Source: Candidatus Zixiibacteriota bacterium
GTDB taxonomy: Bacteria > Zixibacteria > MSB-5A5 > WJJR01 > JAJRUJ01
Direction: 5' to 3'
DNA: 44,790 nucleotides
Assembly (NCBI GenBank): GCA_024277855.1
Contig: JAJRUJ010000051.1
Coordinates: 1-44,790 of the forward strand
Positions 24,716 through 33,438 of the stretch are shown here, piece by piece. The notes below the pieces were generated by a model. The model ran no database searches. It had not been told where the DNA came from and was given only the letters and a program-made list of their open reading frames with translations. Each line of letters opens with the position of its first letter. Positions within the stretch are counted from its first letter, which is position 1. The position numbers and the translations under genes are program-made.

Positions 24716-25576
24716 TTAATTGCCAAAACGCTCCCCGACCAGTTGCCGGAGTTTGGCGACTGCCTTGGTATGGATCTGCGAGACTCGCGACTCCGAGATG
24801 TGCATCACCTCGCCGATCTCCTTGAGGGTCAGTTCCTCATAATAGTACAAGGCGATGACCAATTTTTCCTGTTCGGTAAGATGGGCCATCGAATCGACCA
24901 GGTAGGCGCGCAGTTCCTGGCGTTCGATATTGCCGAGAATATTGCCGTGCGCCTTCGATTCGATTGTCTCCACTCGCGGCACCTGGCGGTTGTCTTCCTC
25001 GCGGTAGACCAGCTCGTCAAGTGAGAGCAATGTCGTGCCGGTAACATCCTTGAGCGCCGCGGCGAGTTCATCGGCCGAATAATCCATCTCCCCGGCCAGC
25101 TCGGTGCGAGTCGGGCGGCGGCCGAGAGTATTCTCCAATTTAACCGTTGCCCGATCGAGTTGCCGGGCCTTGGCGCGGGTCGAACGCGGGACCCAATCAA
25201 GCGACCGCAGGTCGTCGAGAATCGCACCCCGGATACGCGGAACGGCGTATGTCTCGAATTTTACCCCGCGATCAGGATCGAATTTCTTTAGTGCCTCAAT
25301 CAGGCCGATCGACCCCGTGGAGATCAGGTCGGAGAGTTCCACCGACTTGGGGAAGCCCATCGCCATCCGTCCGGCGACATTGCGCACCAGCGGCATGTAG
25401 CGTGTGAGCAACGATTCCCGGACTTCCGGATCCCCGGTGATCTTGTAATGGGTCCATTCCCGTTCGAGCACGATATTGCGTTTTCCCCGCCGGGTCACGG
25501 TCATGGTCGTTTTCCGGCCGGTCGCCTGCTTGCTTGTTGCTCTTCCCGAAGGTCGTTTTGTTGTGTGTGCCGCCAC
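24716..25576 (-). CDS. fliA: RNA polymerase sigma factor FliA (sigma-28)
   Basis: Directs transcription of late flagellar genes such as flagellin. Region 2 includes YMPLVRNVAGRMAMGFPKSV, DLISTGSIGLIEALKKFDPD and GVKFETYAVPRIRGAILDDL; region 3 follows (WVPRSTRAKARQLDRA); region 4 is LTEQEKLVIALYYYEELTLK with EIGEVMHISESRVSQIHTKA, all FliA/WhiG features. The start is GTG 25576 with CGGAG six bases upstream; a second start at residue 25 is possible, since the first 30 residues are basic and not conserved. It is 73 bp after flhF. No anti-sigma factor flgM is seen in the window. Confidence 0.96.
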   Translation of the reverse strand: MAAHTTKRPSGRATSKQATGRKTTMTVTRRGKRNIVLEREWTHYKITGDPEVRESLLTRYMPLVRNVAGRMAMGFPKSVELSDLISTGSIGLIEALKKFDPDRGVKFETYAVPRIRGAILDDLRSLDWVPRSTRAKARQLDRATVKLENTLGRRPTRTELAGEMDYSADELAAALKDVTGTTLLSLDELVYREEDNRQVPRVETIESKAHGNILGNIERQELRAYLVDSMAHLTEQEKLVIALYYYEELTLKEIGEVMHISESRVSQIHTKAVAKLRQLVGERFGN

Positions 25577-25649
25577 GTTATGCTCCGTTTTTTTCTATCG
25601 TTACCGGCTTTACAGCCCTTTTTTCTCGATGTCCTGCTAATTCAGATGG

Positions 25650-26867
25650 TCAGGGTTTTGCGTTTTCTTCGTCGCGATCGGCCTGTTTACCGACACAACC
25701 GGACATACCGATTTCGGCCGCGATCCGGCCGCGCAGAAGGTTATTAGTGAACGGTTCGATCTCGTCGCACGGCGCGACACCGGTCGTGTAGTAGGCCAGC
25801 GGGAGGCCCGAGATCGCCGAAAGATGGCGGGCATCGTCGAAAGCCGCGACCTCATCAAAGCCGGTGAAAGCCAGGTGGGTCGGGTTGAAACCCGCATACC
25901 GCTTGATGAATCGCTCGTTGACCTCGCGCCGAACCAACGAGGATAAGACCAGGACAACAATCCGCGCGCGGATCGTCTTATTCAGCTTTTTCAACTGCCG
26001 GGTGTCGCCGCCTGTCGGCAAATCACAGCGTATGAAGGCCGATTCGGCGTCGACTTCACTCAGATATTTGTGAATCTCACCGGTATCGGTAACGGTCAGT
26101 TTCTTGTGTGTCAGATTGAACAGCTCAGCCCAGGAGCTCAACGGTCCGCCGTTGGCTGCATCCGGACCGATGATTTCCAGAACCGGCAAAGAAGATTTGC
26201 GCGTACGCCACCAGACCGCCAGCGCTTTCATCAATAGCGTTGACTTGCCGCTCCCGGCCGGTCCGACAAAATTGACTACCGCCGGCAGACGGTCGCGGGA
26301 GAGAAACGGTTCAGGGTCGGGCATCGCATCGAGCAGGTACCCGCTATAGGCCTCGGCCAGTTCGGCTTTCAACGTCGCATTGCGGTTCAACCACGGCCGC
26401 ACTTCCGGCGCGTCGATCCAGCGGGCAAATTGAGATGCCGAAACCATGCTGTTAATCATTCCGGATATACCGACCAGAGATTGTTCGACCATTTCAAGAC
26501 GGGCAACCAACTCGTCGTCGTTATGGGCCGTTGGGGTTCCGCCTGGTTTATTGGACGGCCCGACCGCCGTTTCAGGTTCTGCCGCGTCTGGACAGTCTGC
26601 CGTTTCGGGAATCTGAAATCTTTCACCGGGGCCACCTTTGAGATGCAGGGTTTTCGGACCCTCGGTCGATTCCTCGGCATAACTTCCCGGAACCCGGGGC
26701 TGTCCGGAAGCGGCGGTTACGGTGACTTCCGATCCCGGCCCGCCGGAACGGTCGGTCAGACCGCGTTCAACCCGAGTGTCGAGGATAACTGCGGTCGGCC
26801 CCATTTCGTCTTTGATCCTGGCCAGCGCTTCGCGCACCGACGAGGCCGTGTAATTTTTAATCCACAT
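25650..26867 (-). CDS. flhF: FlhF, SRP-type GTPase with degenerate G motifs
   Basis: FlhF sets the place and number of flagella. The N-terminus MWIKNYTASSVREALARIKD and GPTAVILDTR is the FlhF B domain signature. The P-loop is kept (GPAGSGKST, 202-210). Other GTPase motifs are altered: the DTAGR G3 reads DLPTGG (282-287) and the TKLD G4 reads TGFD (335-338), while the position of the DTYR motif reads GPDAANG. GTP binding and hydrolysis are thus likely changed. It has about 405 residues. I place the start at ATG 26867, seven bases after GGAG, overlapping the flhA stop by 11 bases; the upstream TTG of the longer frame is less likely. The next gene is fliA rather than flhG. Confidence 0.85.
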   Translation of the reverse strand: MWIKNYTASSVREALARIKDEMGPTAVILDTRVERGLTDRSGGPGSEVTVTAASGQPRVPGSYAEESTEGPKTLHLKGGPGERFQIPETADCPDAAEPETAVGPSNKPGGTPTAHNDDELVARLEMVEQSLVGISGMINSMVSASQFARWIDAPEVRPWLNRNATLKAELAEAYSGYLLDAMPDPEPFLSRDRLPAVVNFVGPAGSGKSTLLMKALAVWWRTRKSSLPVLEIIGPDAANGGPLSSWAELFNLTHKKLTVTDTGEIHKYLSEVDAESAFIRCDLPTGGDTRQLKKLNKTIRARIVVLVLSSLVRREVNERFIKRYAGFNPTHLAFTGFDEVAAFDDARHLSAISGLPLAYYTTGVAPCDEIEPFTNNLLRGRIAAEIGMSGCVGKQADRDEENAKP

Positions 26868-28911
26868 TAGCAAACTCCAGCGCGCCTGCCGAGACTATCG
26901 GACAGTTGGCCATGAGATCGTTATATGAGAGCACAACCAGCGACGGGTGGCGCGATTCAAACATCCGCCGCACCAACAACCGCAGGTTCGGAGCCACCAG
27001 TAAAATCGGCTGGCGTCCCTGCATGCGCATTTTTTCGATAAAATTCCCGGCCAACCCGGTCAGGTGTTCCTGTTGATCGGGCGGGAGGGTCAGTTGCAGG
27101 CCGGCCGGGGTCTGTTGGATCGCTTCGGCCAAACCGCGTTCGAGTTCGGGACTGAGCGTGAAGACATGGACCTCGCCCTTTTGATCCCGGTACAACTCGG
27201 TGATATTTCGTTTGAGCGCTCGCCGCGCGTACTCCGAGAGAATGTCCGAGTCCTTAGTCAGCGACCAGTAATCGGAAATTGTCTCGAGGATCGTCGGCAG
27301 GTCTTTAATCGGTATGCGCTCTTTCAAGAGATTTTGCAATACGCGCTGAATCGGTCCGGCTGAGGAAGTCTTGCCCATGACTTCTTCGATAATCGCGCCG
27401 GCGTCCTGCTTGTGGTGATCGAGCAATGTTTGGACATCCTGCCGCTGGAGGATTTCGGCGGCATTGGCACGGATGACCTCGGTTAAGTGCGTCGCCAGTA
27501 CGGCGGCCGGCTCGACTACGGTGTAACCGCGCAATTCGGCCAACTCCCGTTGCGTCGGGGTGATCCAGTAAGCCGGCAGGCCGAATGACGGTTCGGTGGT
27601 TTTGATCCCGTCGAGTTCTTCGGTAGCCGCCCCGGGGTTGATCGCCAGCACATTACTCATCATCAACTCACCGGTCGCCACTTTGACGCCCTTGAGCTTT
27701 ATCTCGTACGATGACGGCGCCAACTGGACATTGTCCCGGATGCGAATCGGCGGCACCAACATGCCCATCTCGCCGGCCAACTGGCGGCGAATCATCGCCA
27801 CGCGATCGAGCAGATCGCCGCCCGAAGTAGTATCGACAATCGGAATCAGACCATAACCGATTTCGATTTCGAGCACGTCAAGGCGCAAATATGCTTCCGG
27901 CGGATCGGCCTGGTTCGCGTCGTCGGATTTGATTTCCCGGACCGCGCCGGCATCTTCTTCCATTTTTTTGCGGCGGGAGATTGTTGTCGCCGCCACTGCT
28001 CCACCAGCGAGACCCAGGAAAAGGAACGGCAACGTGGGCATACCCGGCACAAAACCGAATACCGTCAGCATCACTGCGGCCACGGCAATGGCGCGCGGTT
28101 GAGCGGTAAGCTGACGGGTGATATCGGTGCCGATATTGGATTCGGAACCTGCGCGGGTGACAATGATACCGGAGGCGACCGAAACAACCAGCGCCGGGAT
28201 TTGCGAAACCAACCCGTCACCAACGGTCAGGAGGGTGTAGGTCTGGGCCGCTTCGGAGAGCGACATATTCAACTGGAGCACCCCGATAATCAGGCCGCCA
28301 ACCACATTGATAATGGCAATCAGGATCCCGGCAATCGCATCGCCCCGAACAAACTTGGAGGCGCCATCCATCGCGCCGTAAAAATCGGCTTCCCGCGAAA
28401 TCAACGCCCGACGTTCCTTGGCTTCATCATCCGAAATCAAACCGGCGTTCAGGTCCGCGTCGATGGCCATTTGCTTACCGGGCATCGCATCCAAAGTGAA
28501 GCGGGCGGCAACCTCGGAAATCCGGCCCGAACCCTTGGTGATCACGACAAACTGGATGATCACCAAAATCAGGAAAATGATAAACCCGACGACATAGTTG
28601 CCCTTGACGACGAAGCTGCCGAATGACATGATCACTTCCCCGGCATAGGCCTCGCCGAGAATCAGCCGGGTCGAGGCGACATTGAGCGCCAGGCGGAACA
28701 AGGTCAAAACAAGAAGCATCCCCGGGAACACCGACATCTGCAGCGGCGCGGTGACATACATCGTCGACAGCAACACCACCACCGACAGGGTGATATTAAA
28801 TGCCAGCAGGAAATCCAGCAGGCCCGCCGGGAGCGGGAGGATCAATATGGCGATGATCCCGATGACGGCCACGGCAAAATACAGGTCTGAATTTTTACCA
28901 AAATTTTTCAT
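26857..28911 (-). CDS. flhA: flagellar export gate protein FlhA
   Basis: Largest component of the type III export gate, in the inner membrane. The N-terminal half has eight membrane helices; FRLALNVASTRLILGEAYAG and GFIIFLILVIIQFVVITKGS with RISEVAARFTLDAMPGKQMA and DADLNAGLI are the FHIPEP signature region. The C-terminal cytoplasmic domain (about 360-684) binds chaperone-substrate complexes and has LTEVIRANAAEILQRQDVQT. About 684 residues is normal. I use ATG 28911 (MKNFGKNSDLYF); the frame runs to TTG 28917. It is 25 bp after flhB. Confidence 0.97.
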   Translation of the reverse strand: MKNFGKNSDLYFAVAVIGIIAILILPLPAGLLDFLLAFNITLSVVVLLSTMYVTAPLQMSVFPGMLLVLTLFRLALNVASTRLILGEAYAGEVIMSFGSFVVKGNYVVGFIIFLILVIIQFVVITKGSGRISEVAARFTLDAMPGKQMAIDADLNAGLISDDEAKERRALISREADFYGAMDGASKFVRGDAIAGILIAIINVVGGLIIGVLQLNMSLSEAAQTYTLLTVGDGLVSQIPALVVSVASGIIVTRAGSESNIGTDITRQLTAQPRAIAVAAVMLTVFGFVPGMPTLPFLFLGLAGGAVAATTISRRKKMEEDAGAVREIKSDDANQADPPEAYLRLDVLEIEIGYGLIPIVDTTSGGDLLDRVAMIRRQLAGEMGMLVPPIRIRDNVQLAPSSYEIKLKGVKVATGELMMSNVLAINPGAATEELDGIKTTEPSFGLPAYWITPTQRELAELRGYTVVEPAAVLATHLTEVIRANAAEILQRQDVQTLLDHHKQDAGAIIEEVMGKTSSAGPIQRVLQNLLKERIPIKDLPTILETISDYWSLTKDSDILSEYARRALKRNITELYRDQKGEVHVFTLSPELERGLAEAIQQTPAGLQLTLPPDQQEHLTGLAGNFIEKMRMQGRQPILLVAPNLRLLVRRMFESRHPSLVVLSYNDLMANCPIVSAGALEFANVD

Positions 28912-28936
28912 CGTCAACTAATGGCCGGTGTCCCGG

Positions 28937-30034
28937 TTAAATATTCCCCGCTTCCTCTTTTTCGGCGTACATTCCCGGATTTTTCAAGCGGAAGACATAC
29001 GCCAGCACCTCGGCGACCGCCTTGTAGAGGTTGCCCGGAATTTCCATACCGACTTCGACCACTTGATATATGGCCCGCGCCAGCGGCGGATTTTCCACAA
29101 TCGGCACATCGTGCTCGCGGGCGATCTTTTTGATCTTCTGGGCAAACAGCCGCGCGCCCTTGGCGATGACCGTCGGCGCACCCATTTTCTCGGTATCGTA
29201 CTTGAGGGCCACGGCCAGGTGTGTCGGGTTGGTGATTACCACGTCGGCCTTGGGGATTTCCTGCGATTGCCGCATCCGGGAAAGTTCCTGCTGAACCCGC
29301 CGCACGCGAGATTTGGTCAGGGGCGATCCCTCGTACTGCTTGGTCTCGTCTTTGATTTCCTGTTTGGTCATGCGAATTTGTTTCTCGAAGTCCCATCTCT
29401 GATAGGCATAGTCCAGAATCGCCAACACGAGTAACGCGATGGAAACTTTCAGGCAAATATGAAAAGCCGCCATACCCGTCACTTTGAGGAAAGTCAACAA
29501 GTCGGCATCGACTATCGTGACGAAATGCTTCGATTCGGCCCGGATCGCCGTATAGGCAATCCAGCCGATCACCGTCAGCTTGATCAAATTTTTGGTCAAT
29601 TCGACCAGTGAGCGCATCGAAACCAACCGCTTGAGACCTTTGAACACGTCGAGCTTGTCCAGTTTCGGTTCCAGCGGCTTGGGCGTGAGGAAAAATCCGA
29701 CCTGTGCAAAATTGATGGCCAATCCGGCCACCAGTACCGCAATCAACAGCGGCGCCAAAATCACGAAAAACCGTAAAATCAATTCTCCAAAGAGAGCCGG
29801 TATATGGTTGACCGAAAGATCGAACGTCGTGATCGTCTGCAAAATCCAGCGCATCAGCTCGGTAAGCTGGTCGATCATCAGCGGCAATGAGAAAAACAGG
29901 ATCATTACCCCGACGAACAAAACGGCGAAGGAGTTCAGCTCCATCGACCGTCCGACCTGGCCTTTCTTGCGGGCCTCGCGCCGCCGTCGCGGTGTCGCGG
30001 GTTCCGATTTCTCCTGGAATGATTCTTCGCCCAT
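28937..30034 (-). CDS. flhB: flagellar export switch protein FlhB
   Basis: Controls the change from hook to filament export. The N-terminus (SFQEKSEPATPRRRREARKK) and four membrane helices precede a cytoplasmic domain with the self-cleaving NPTH motif in VVITNPTHLAVALKYD, followed by GAPTVIAKGA and late VVEVGMEIPGNLYKAVAEVL. The 365-residue length is typical. It starts 12 bp after fliR. The long overlapping frame at 28914-30896 is a shadow and not a gene. Confidence 0.97.
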   Translation of the reverse strand: MGEESFQEKSEPATPRRRREARKKGQVGRSMELNSFAVLFVGVMILFFSLPLMIDQLTELMRWILQTITTFDLSVNHIPALFGELILRFFVILAPLLIAVLVAGLAINFAQVGFFLTPKPLEPKLDKLDVFKGLKRLVSMRSLVELTKNLIKLTVIGWIAYTAIRAESKHFVTIVDADLLTFLKVTGMAAFHICLKVSIALLVLAILDYAYQRWDFEKQIRMTKQEIKDETKQYEGSPLTKSRVRRVQQELSRMRQSQEIPKADVVITNPTHLAVALKYDTEKMGAPTVIAKGARLFAQKIKKIAREHDVPIVENPPLARAIYQVVEVGMEIPGNLYKAVAEVLAYVFRLKNPGMYAEKEEAGNI

Positions 30035-30046
30035 ATTCAGCGTCCA

Positions 30047-30835
30047 TTATGCCGCGGCCATCAGGCCGATCAGCGCTGTCGTTTGCGCCTGGATTTGGAT
30101 GAGCAGTTTGGAAAACACCACTGTCAACAGCGGAATACTCGCCGCGAGGACGAATAGCCCGACGCCGATCTTGATCGGGAAACCGACGATGAAAATGTTC
30201 ATCTGCGGTACGGTCCTGGCCACAATTCCCAGCGCGACATCGGTGAGCAACAACGTCATCATCATCGGCGAGGCAATCTTGATTGCAATCACAAACGCCG
30301 CCGATGAAATGCGGATCAATTGGTTGGCCAGAGCCGTACTGACCCCCAATGTCCCCACCGGCACCACCCGAAAACTGTCGAAGAGTGATTGCAAAACCAG
30401 ATGATGGCCGTCGATTAACAAAAAGATCAACATCATGATGATGAATTTGTACTGACCGAGCAGGCTGACATTCCGCTGCGAATTGGGATCGATGATATTG
30501 ACGATCGCAAAACCCATCTGCATCCCGGCCGCCATCCCCGCCGAGCGAACACCAATGAAAAGAATCGCATAGGCAAAGCCGATCATTGACCCGGTCACCA
30601 CTTCCCGCAAACCAAGCGCGAGCAGTTCGACCAGATTGCCGACTCCGGTGAAGGCGCCGGCGGAGATCATCGGCGAGAGCATCCACGCCAGCATGATCGC
30701 AATCGCTGCCCTGAGTTTTCTGGGAATCCGGCTGTGCCCCCAGAATGGGGCAAAGATGAAAAATCCCCCCACTCGAAACAGGACCAGACAGAACAGTTCG
30801 AGTCTTTCCGCGCTTAAACCCCATAGCTCCGGCAT
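30047..30835 (-). CDS. fliR: flagellar export gate protein FliR
   Basis: Inner-membrane component of the export gate. The 262-residue product has about six membrane helices, begins MPELWGLSAERLELFCLVLF with RVGGFFIFAPFWG, and keeps the early AMLSPMI/GREVVTGSMIGFA pattern and the late MNIFIVGFPIKIGVGLF segment of the family. An in-frame stop lies two codons upstream of the ATG, so the start is fixed. There is no good ribosome site; a GGGGAGAG about 30 bases upstream lies in a hairpin. The gene is preceded by a 194-bp gap with a sigma-54 promoter match and starts the fliR-flhB-flhA-flhF-fliA unit. Confidence 0.95.
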   Translation of the reverse strand: MPELWGLSAERLELFCLVLFRVGGFFIFAPFWGHSRIPRKLRAAIAIMLAWMLSPMISAGAFTGVGNLVELLALGLREVVTGSMIGFAYAILFIGVRSAGMAAGMQMGFAIVNIIDPNSQRNVSLLGQYKFIIMMLIFLLIDGHHLVLQSLFDSFRVVPVGTLGVSTALANQLIRISSAAFVIAIKIASPMMMTLLLTDVALGIVARTVPQMNIFIVGFPIKIGVGLFVLAASIPLLTVVFSKLLIQIQAQTTALIGLMAAA

Positions 30836-31029
30836 AGCTTAATTTATGCTTTTGAGTACAGCTCTCCCCTTTCGTCAAGAGCTTTAGCAAGCACATTGCC
30901 GGATGCGAAAAAATCTCGTATCGTGTTGTGCAACAGGAAGATTAAAAAATGCGGTCACCGACTAAGACAGGCCAACGGGAAAATATTCCCCATTTGAGGG
31001 CCAAGACTCCGGGAAATTTCTTCCGCTTC
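30836..31029. other. 194-bp gap between fliQ and fliR
   Basis: No gene is supported. It holds a sigma-54 promoter match (30886-30901), an inverted repeat AGCTCT/AGAGCT (30860-30884 region) with a 12-base loop that contains AAGGGG, and GGGAA-AATA-TTCCC-like symmetry near 30978-30991. GTCACCG (30954-30960), also seen upstream of the other two sigma-54 promoters, lies about 80 bp upstream of the predicted start. Confidence 0.5.
30886..30901 (-). promoter_or_regulatory. sigma-54-like promoter for fliR-flhBA-flhF-fliA
   Basis: On the minus strand the sequence is CGGCAATGTGCTTGCT. GG and GC are ten bases apart, and the TTGCT of the -12 element is perfect; the -24 element GGCA is good but AT replaces the following CG. 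A transcription start near 30875 would be about 40 nt from the fliR ATG. Its place inside an otherwise tight gene run, in a 194-bp gap, adds weight. Confidence 0.6.
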
Positions 31030-31296
31030 TCAGGAAAACCCGGAGATACTGGAGATTATCTGGGTCGTGAACGTGATCAAACGGTTGATCATCCACGGCA
31101 AAAACAAAAGCAATGCCGCCGCGACGGCCAGAATCTTGGGAATAAAGGTCAGGGTCATCTCATTAACCTGCGTAACCGCTTGAAAGATAGAGATAATCAG
31201 CCCCACCAACAGACCAAAGATCAACATCGGGGAGGCTACTATTAACGCCGTCAAGATTGCCTCGCGGCCGATACCCAACACCCATTCCGTCGTCAT
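31030..31296 (-). CDS. fliQ: flagellar export gate protein FliQ
   Basis: Small export gate component with two membrane helices (LTALIVASPMLIFGLLVGLI and ILAVAAALLLFLPWMI). The 88-residue length and the start MTTEWVLGIGREAILTALIV, with NEMTLTFIPKI between helices, are typical. GGGAG lies seven bases before the ATG. It is 38 bp after fliP. Confidence 0.96.
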   Translation of the reverse strand: MTTEWVLGIGREAILTALIVASPMLIFGLLVGLIISIFQAVTQVNEMTLTFIPKILAVAAALLLFLPWMINRLITFTTQIISSISGFS

Positions 31297-31335
31297 CTAT
31301 AACTCCCTATCCAATTGTCATTCATAATAGTATGA

Positions 31336-32082
31336 CTAATAGAACGATTGCACTAATGATTGGACAATCAAATACCAGCCGTCAACAAGGACAAACAGGA
31401 GTAATTTGAACGGCATGGCAACCATAACTGGCGGTAACATTAACATACCCATAGACATAAGCACCGACGCCACCACCATGTCGATAATCAAAAATGGCAT
31501 GAAAAGCACGAATCCGATCTGGAAGGCCATCCGTAATTCCGAAATGACGAAAGACGGCAGGATAACCCGTAGTGGCAGATCCTCCGCGCTGTTCGGTTTT
31601 GGTATACCTGACAATTTTACGAACAGTCCGAGATCTTTCTCACGCACCTGTTTGAGCATGAACTGGCGGATTGGCTTGAGACCGTCCTTCAGGGCCTCAT
31701 CTTTGGTCTTCTCCCCCTCCATGTACGGCTTGACCCCATCGACATAGACCTTCTCGGCAGTGGGCGCCATCACAAAAAACGTGAGGATCAACGAAAGCCC
31801 GATCAAAAGTTGCGCAGGCGGGGTCTGTTGCTGCCCGAGCGCATTCTTGAGAAAAGACAGCGAGACCGCAATCCGGGTGAATGAGGTCATCATGATCACA
31901 ATCGAGGGAGCCAGCGACAATACTGTCAGCAGCAAAATGATTTGCAGCGCAACCGAGAGATCACCGGGTTCGTCAGATTGTTCGACCCCGATCGAGATTT
32001 TAGGCAATCCCTGACCATAGGCCTGAGCAGAAAGACAGACCAGCAGGAATATCGTCAGGATAATCAGTACACGGCGTTTCAT
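31336..32082 (-). CDS. fliP: flagellar export gate protein FliP
   Basis: Forms the core channel of the export gate with FliQ and FliR. I place the start at ATG 32082 (MKRRVLIILTIFLLVCLSAQ), which begins a signal peptide, as in most FliP; AGGG lies just upstream. The frame is open to 32295 but that part overlaps fliO and is not homologous. Family motifs: IVIMMTSFTRIAVSLSFLKN, LGQQQTPPAQLLIGLSLILT, FVISELRMAFQIGFVLFMPF and MGMLMLPPVMVAMPFKLLLF. 248 residues is normal. Confidence 0.96.
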   Translation of the reverse strand: MKRRVLIILTIFLLVCLSAQAYGQGLPKISIGVEQSDEPGDLSVALQIILLLTVLSLAPSIVIMMTSFTRIAVSLSFLKNALGQQQTPPAQLLIGLSLILTFFVMAPTAEKVYVDGVKPYMEGEKTKDEALKDGLKPIRQFMLKQVREKDLGLFVKLSGIPKPNSAEDLPLRVILPSFVISELRMAFQIGFVLFMPFLIIDMVVASVLMSMGMLMLPPVMVAMPFKLLLFVLVDGWYLIVQSLVQSFY

Positions 32083-32098
32083 GGCAACCCTGTATAGG

Positions 32099-32716
32099 TT
32101 ATTGCGATCCACTTTCGGAAAGTTCGGCCTGCGCCTCGGCAAAGACATTACGCATCCGGTGTTTGGCCTGGGCCAGCGTGGCGCCAAAACCGGCGGTCGG
32201 CATTTGCGTTGATATTTCCGGCGACGGTTGTCGCGACCGTTGGAATGCCCGGCGTAATTTGGTACCGGCTCCGGCCAAATTGAATTTCTTCCCATCCGGC
32301 CCGGTGGCGATATTTTTCCGGGTGTAGGCGGTCAATTCCTCGGCGGACAATTCAGTTAAGAAACTGATGTTTGTTTCGGTGGTTCCCAGAAGAATCACCC
32401 GCTCGCCGACGGACACAACATCCAGCGACCGTTTAGGCGCCAGATGCACGCGGTCGAGCAGCCGCACCGGGCGATCAGGCGCGCCGCCGGGCCAGCGTTT
32501 AGCCATTAACCGGCGTGAGAGCCAGACAAAAGCGAAGATCACGCCGATGACCAGGGCCAGGGTCAGAAACAACCGCAACCCCATCGACCAAACTGATTCC
32601 AGGGCCAGCCCCTCGGGTATTGGACCCGTGCCGGCCGTATCAACCACCTGGGTCGACCCCGCTACCGGGATTAACAGCAAAGTAATAAGCAGGATTACAA
32701 AGTGATTGCGTCGCAT
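32099..32716 (-). CDS. fliO: flagellar export protein FliO
   Basis: Membrane scaffold that helps assemble FliP. A signal-like segment (HFVILLITLLLIPVAG) is followed by a second membrane helix (LRLFLTLALVIGVIFAFVWL) and a cytoplasmic domain with VRLLDRVHLAPKRSLDVVSV and ERVILLGTTETNISFLTEL, typical of FliO. The start is ATG 32716 with GGAGGAG upstream by about seven bases; the longer frame begins at a TTG inside the region next to the fliN stop. About 205 residues. It lies between fliN and fliP. Confidence 0.9.
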   Translation of the reverse strand: MRRNHFVILLITLLLIPVAGSTQVVDTAGTGPIPEGLALESVWSMGLRLFLTLALVIGVIFAFVWLSRRLMAKRWPGGAPDRPVRLLDRVHLAPKRSLDVVSVGERVILLGTTETNISFLTELSAEELTAYTRKNIATGPDGKKFNLAGAGTKLRRAFQRSRQPSPEISTQMPTAGFGATLAQAKHRMRNVFAEAQAELSESGSQ

Positions 32717-32740
32717 CCGGCCCTCCTCCGGTGAGTCCAA

Positions 32741-33412
32741 CTACAGACTCGCGATTCGTTCTTTCGGGGAAACCAGACTCGTGATCCGGATTCCAAAATT
32801 CTCGTCTACGACAACCACCTCTCCCTGGGCGATACACTTGTTATTGACCAACAAGTCAACCGGTTCACCGGCCAGTTTATCCAACTCGACTACTGAACCG
32901 CTGCCGAGCGCCAGGATGTCGGCAATCGCCAGCGTCGTGCGTCCGAGTTCGATGGCGATCGGCAACTTGACATCCATCAATAAATCGAAATTCTGCCCGC
33001 TGCCGCCGGGTCCTTTCCCCTTCAGTTCGGGAAATTCTGCCGGTTGGGCGGTCAGGCCCGGCTCGTCCAGGTTGGGAAAATTCATTGATGGCTCTTCAAC
33101 ATCCTCGTTGCCGATATCGCCGGGTAATTCATCGCCGCCTTCGCCGGAGGCGGCTTCGCCCATCTCGGCGATCACCGCCTCTTCGGCTTTGGCGCTGACA
33201 TCATCGGGGTTTAACGCCGCCTCACCCGGGTCGATTTCGGCGGCCGGCGCCGCATTCTCCTCCGGCGGCGCTTCATCGTCCACCGCGACTTCAGCTTCCG
33301 GCACAGCGCCTTGCGGTGCTTCCTCATCCACCGCGACTTCGGCTTCCGGCACAGCGCCTTGCGGTGCTTCCTCGCCCGGCGGGATTTCCGGGGTTTCAGG
33401 CTGATCTGCCAT
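32741..33412 (-). CDS. fliN: flagellar motor switch protein FliN with long acidic N-terminus
   Basis: C-ring component that interacts with FliM and the export ATPase. The C-terminal SpoA domain (about 145-223) is canonical: DVKLPIAIELGRTTLAIADI, LGSGSVVELDKLAGEPVDLL, VNNKCIAQGEVVVVDENFGI and RITSLVSP. About 140 residues before it are Glu/Ala/Pro-rich and probably disordered, making it 223 residues against about 137 in enterics. This extension includes two perfect copies of EEAPQGAVPEAEVAVD, encoded by a 2 x 48-bp tandem repeat. It is 26 bp after fliM. Confidence 0.94.
   Translation of the reverse strand: MADQPETPEIPPGEEAPQGAVPEAEVAVDEEAPQGAVPEAEVAVDDEAPPEENAAPAAEIDPGEAALNPDDVSAKAEEAVIAEMGEAASGEGGDELPGDIGNEDVEEPSMNFPNLDEPGLTAQPAEFPELKGKGPGGSGQNFDLLMDVKLPIAIELGRTTLAIADILALGSGSVVELDKLAGEPVDLLVNNKCIAQGEVVVVDENFGIRITSLVSPKERIASL
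33276..33371. repeat. tandem repeat, 2 x 48 bp, inside fliN
   Basis: Two 48-bp copies (33276-33323 and 33324-33371) differ at only two positions and encode identical 16-residue units rich in Ala, Glu, Val and Pro. The near identity, including third codon positions, points to a recent duplication that keeps the reading frame. Copy number may vary between strains. Confidence 0.9.
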
Positions 33413-33438
33413 CGTGCATTCCTTTATCGAAATCTTCG

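Noticed and set aside
28914-30896. A 660-codon minus-strand frame over flhB and fliR
   Set aside because: It is out of frame with FlhB and FliR, which have full family motifs over the same DNA. Its product is Gly/Asp/Arg-rich without domains, as expected of a shadow frame in GC-rich DNA.
32083-32295. Longer fliP frame to 32295
   Set aside because: This part overlaps fliO and is Arg/Pro-rich without homology; FliP begins with the signal peptide at 32082.
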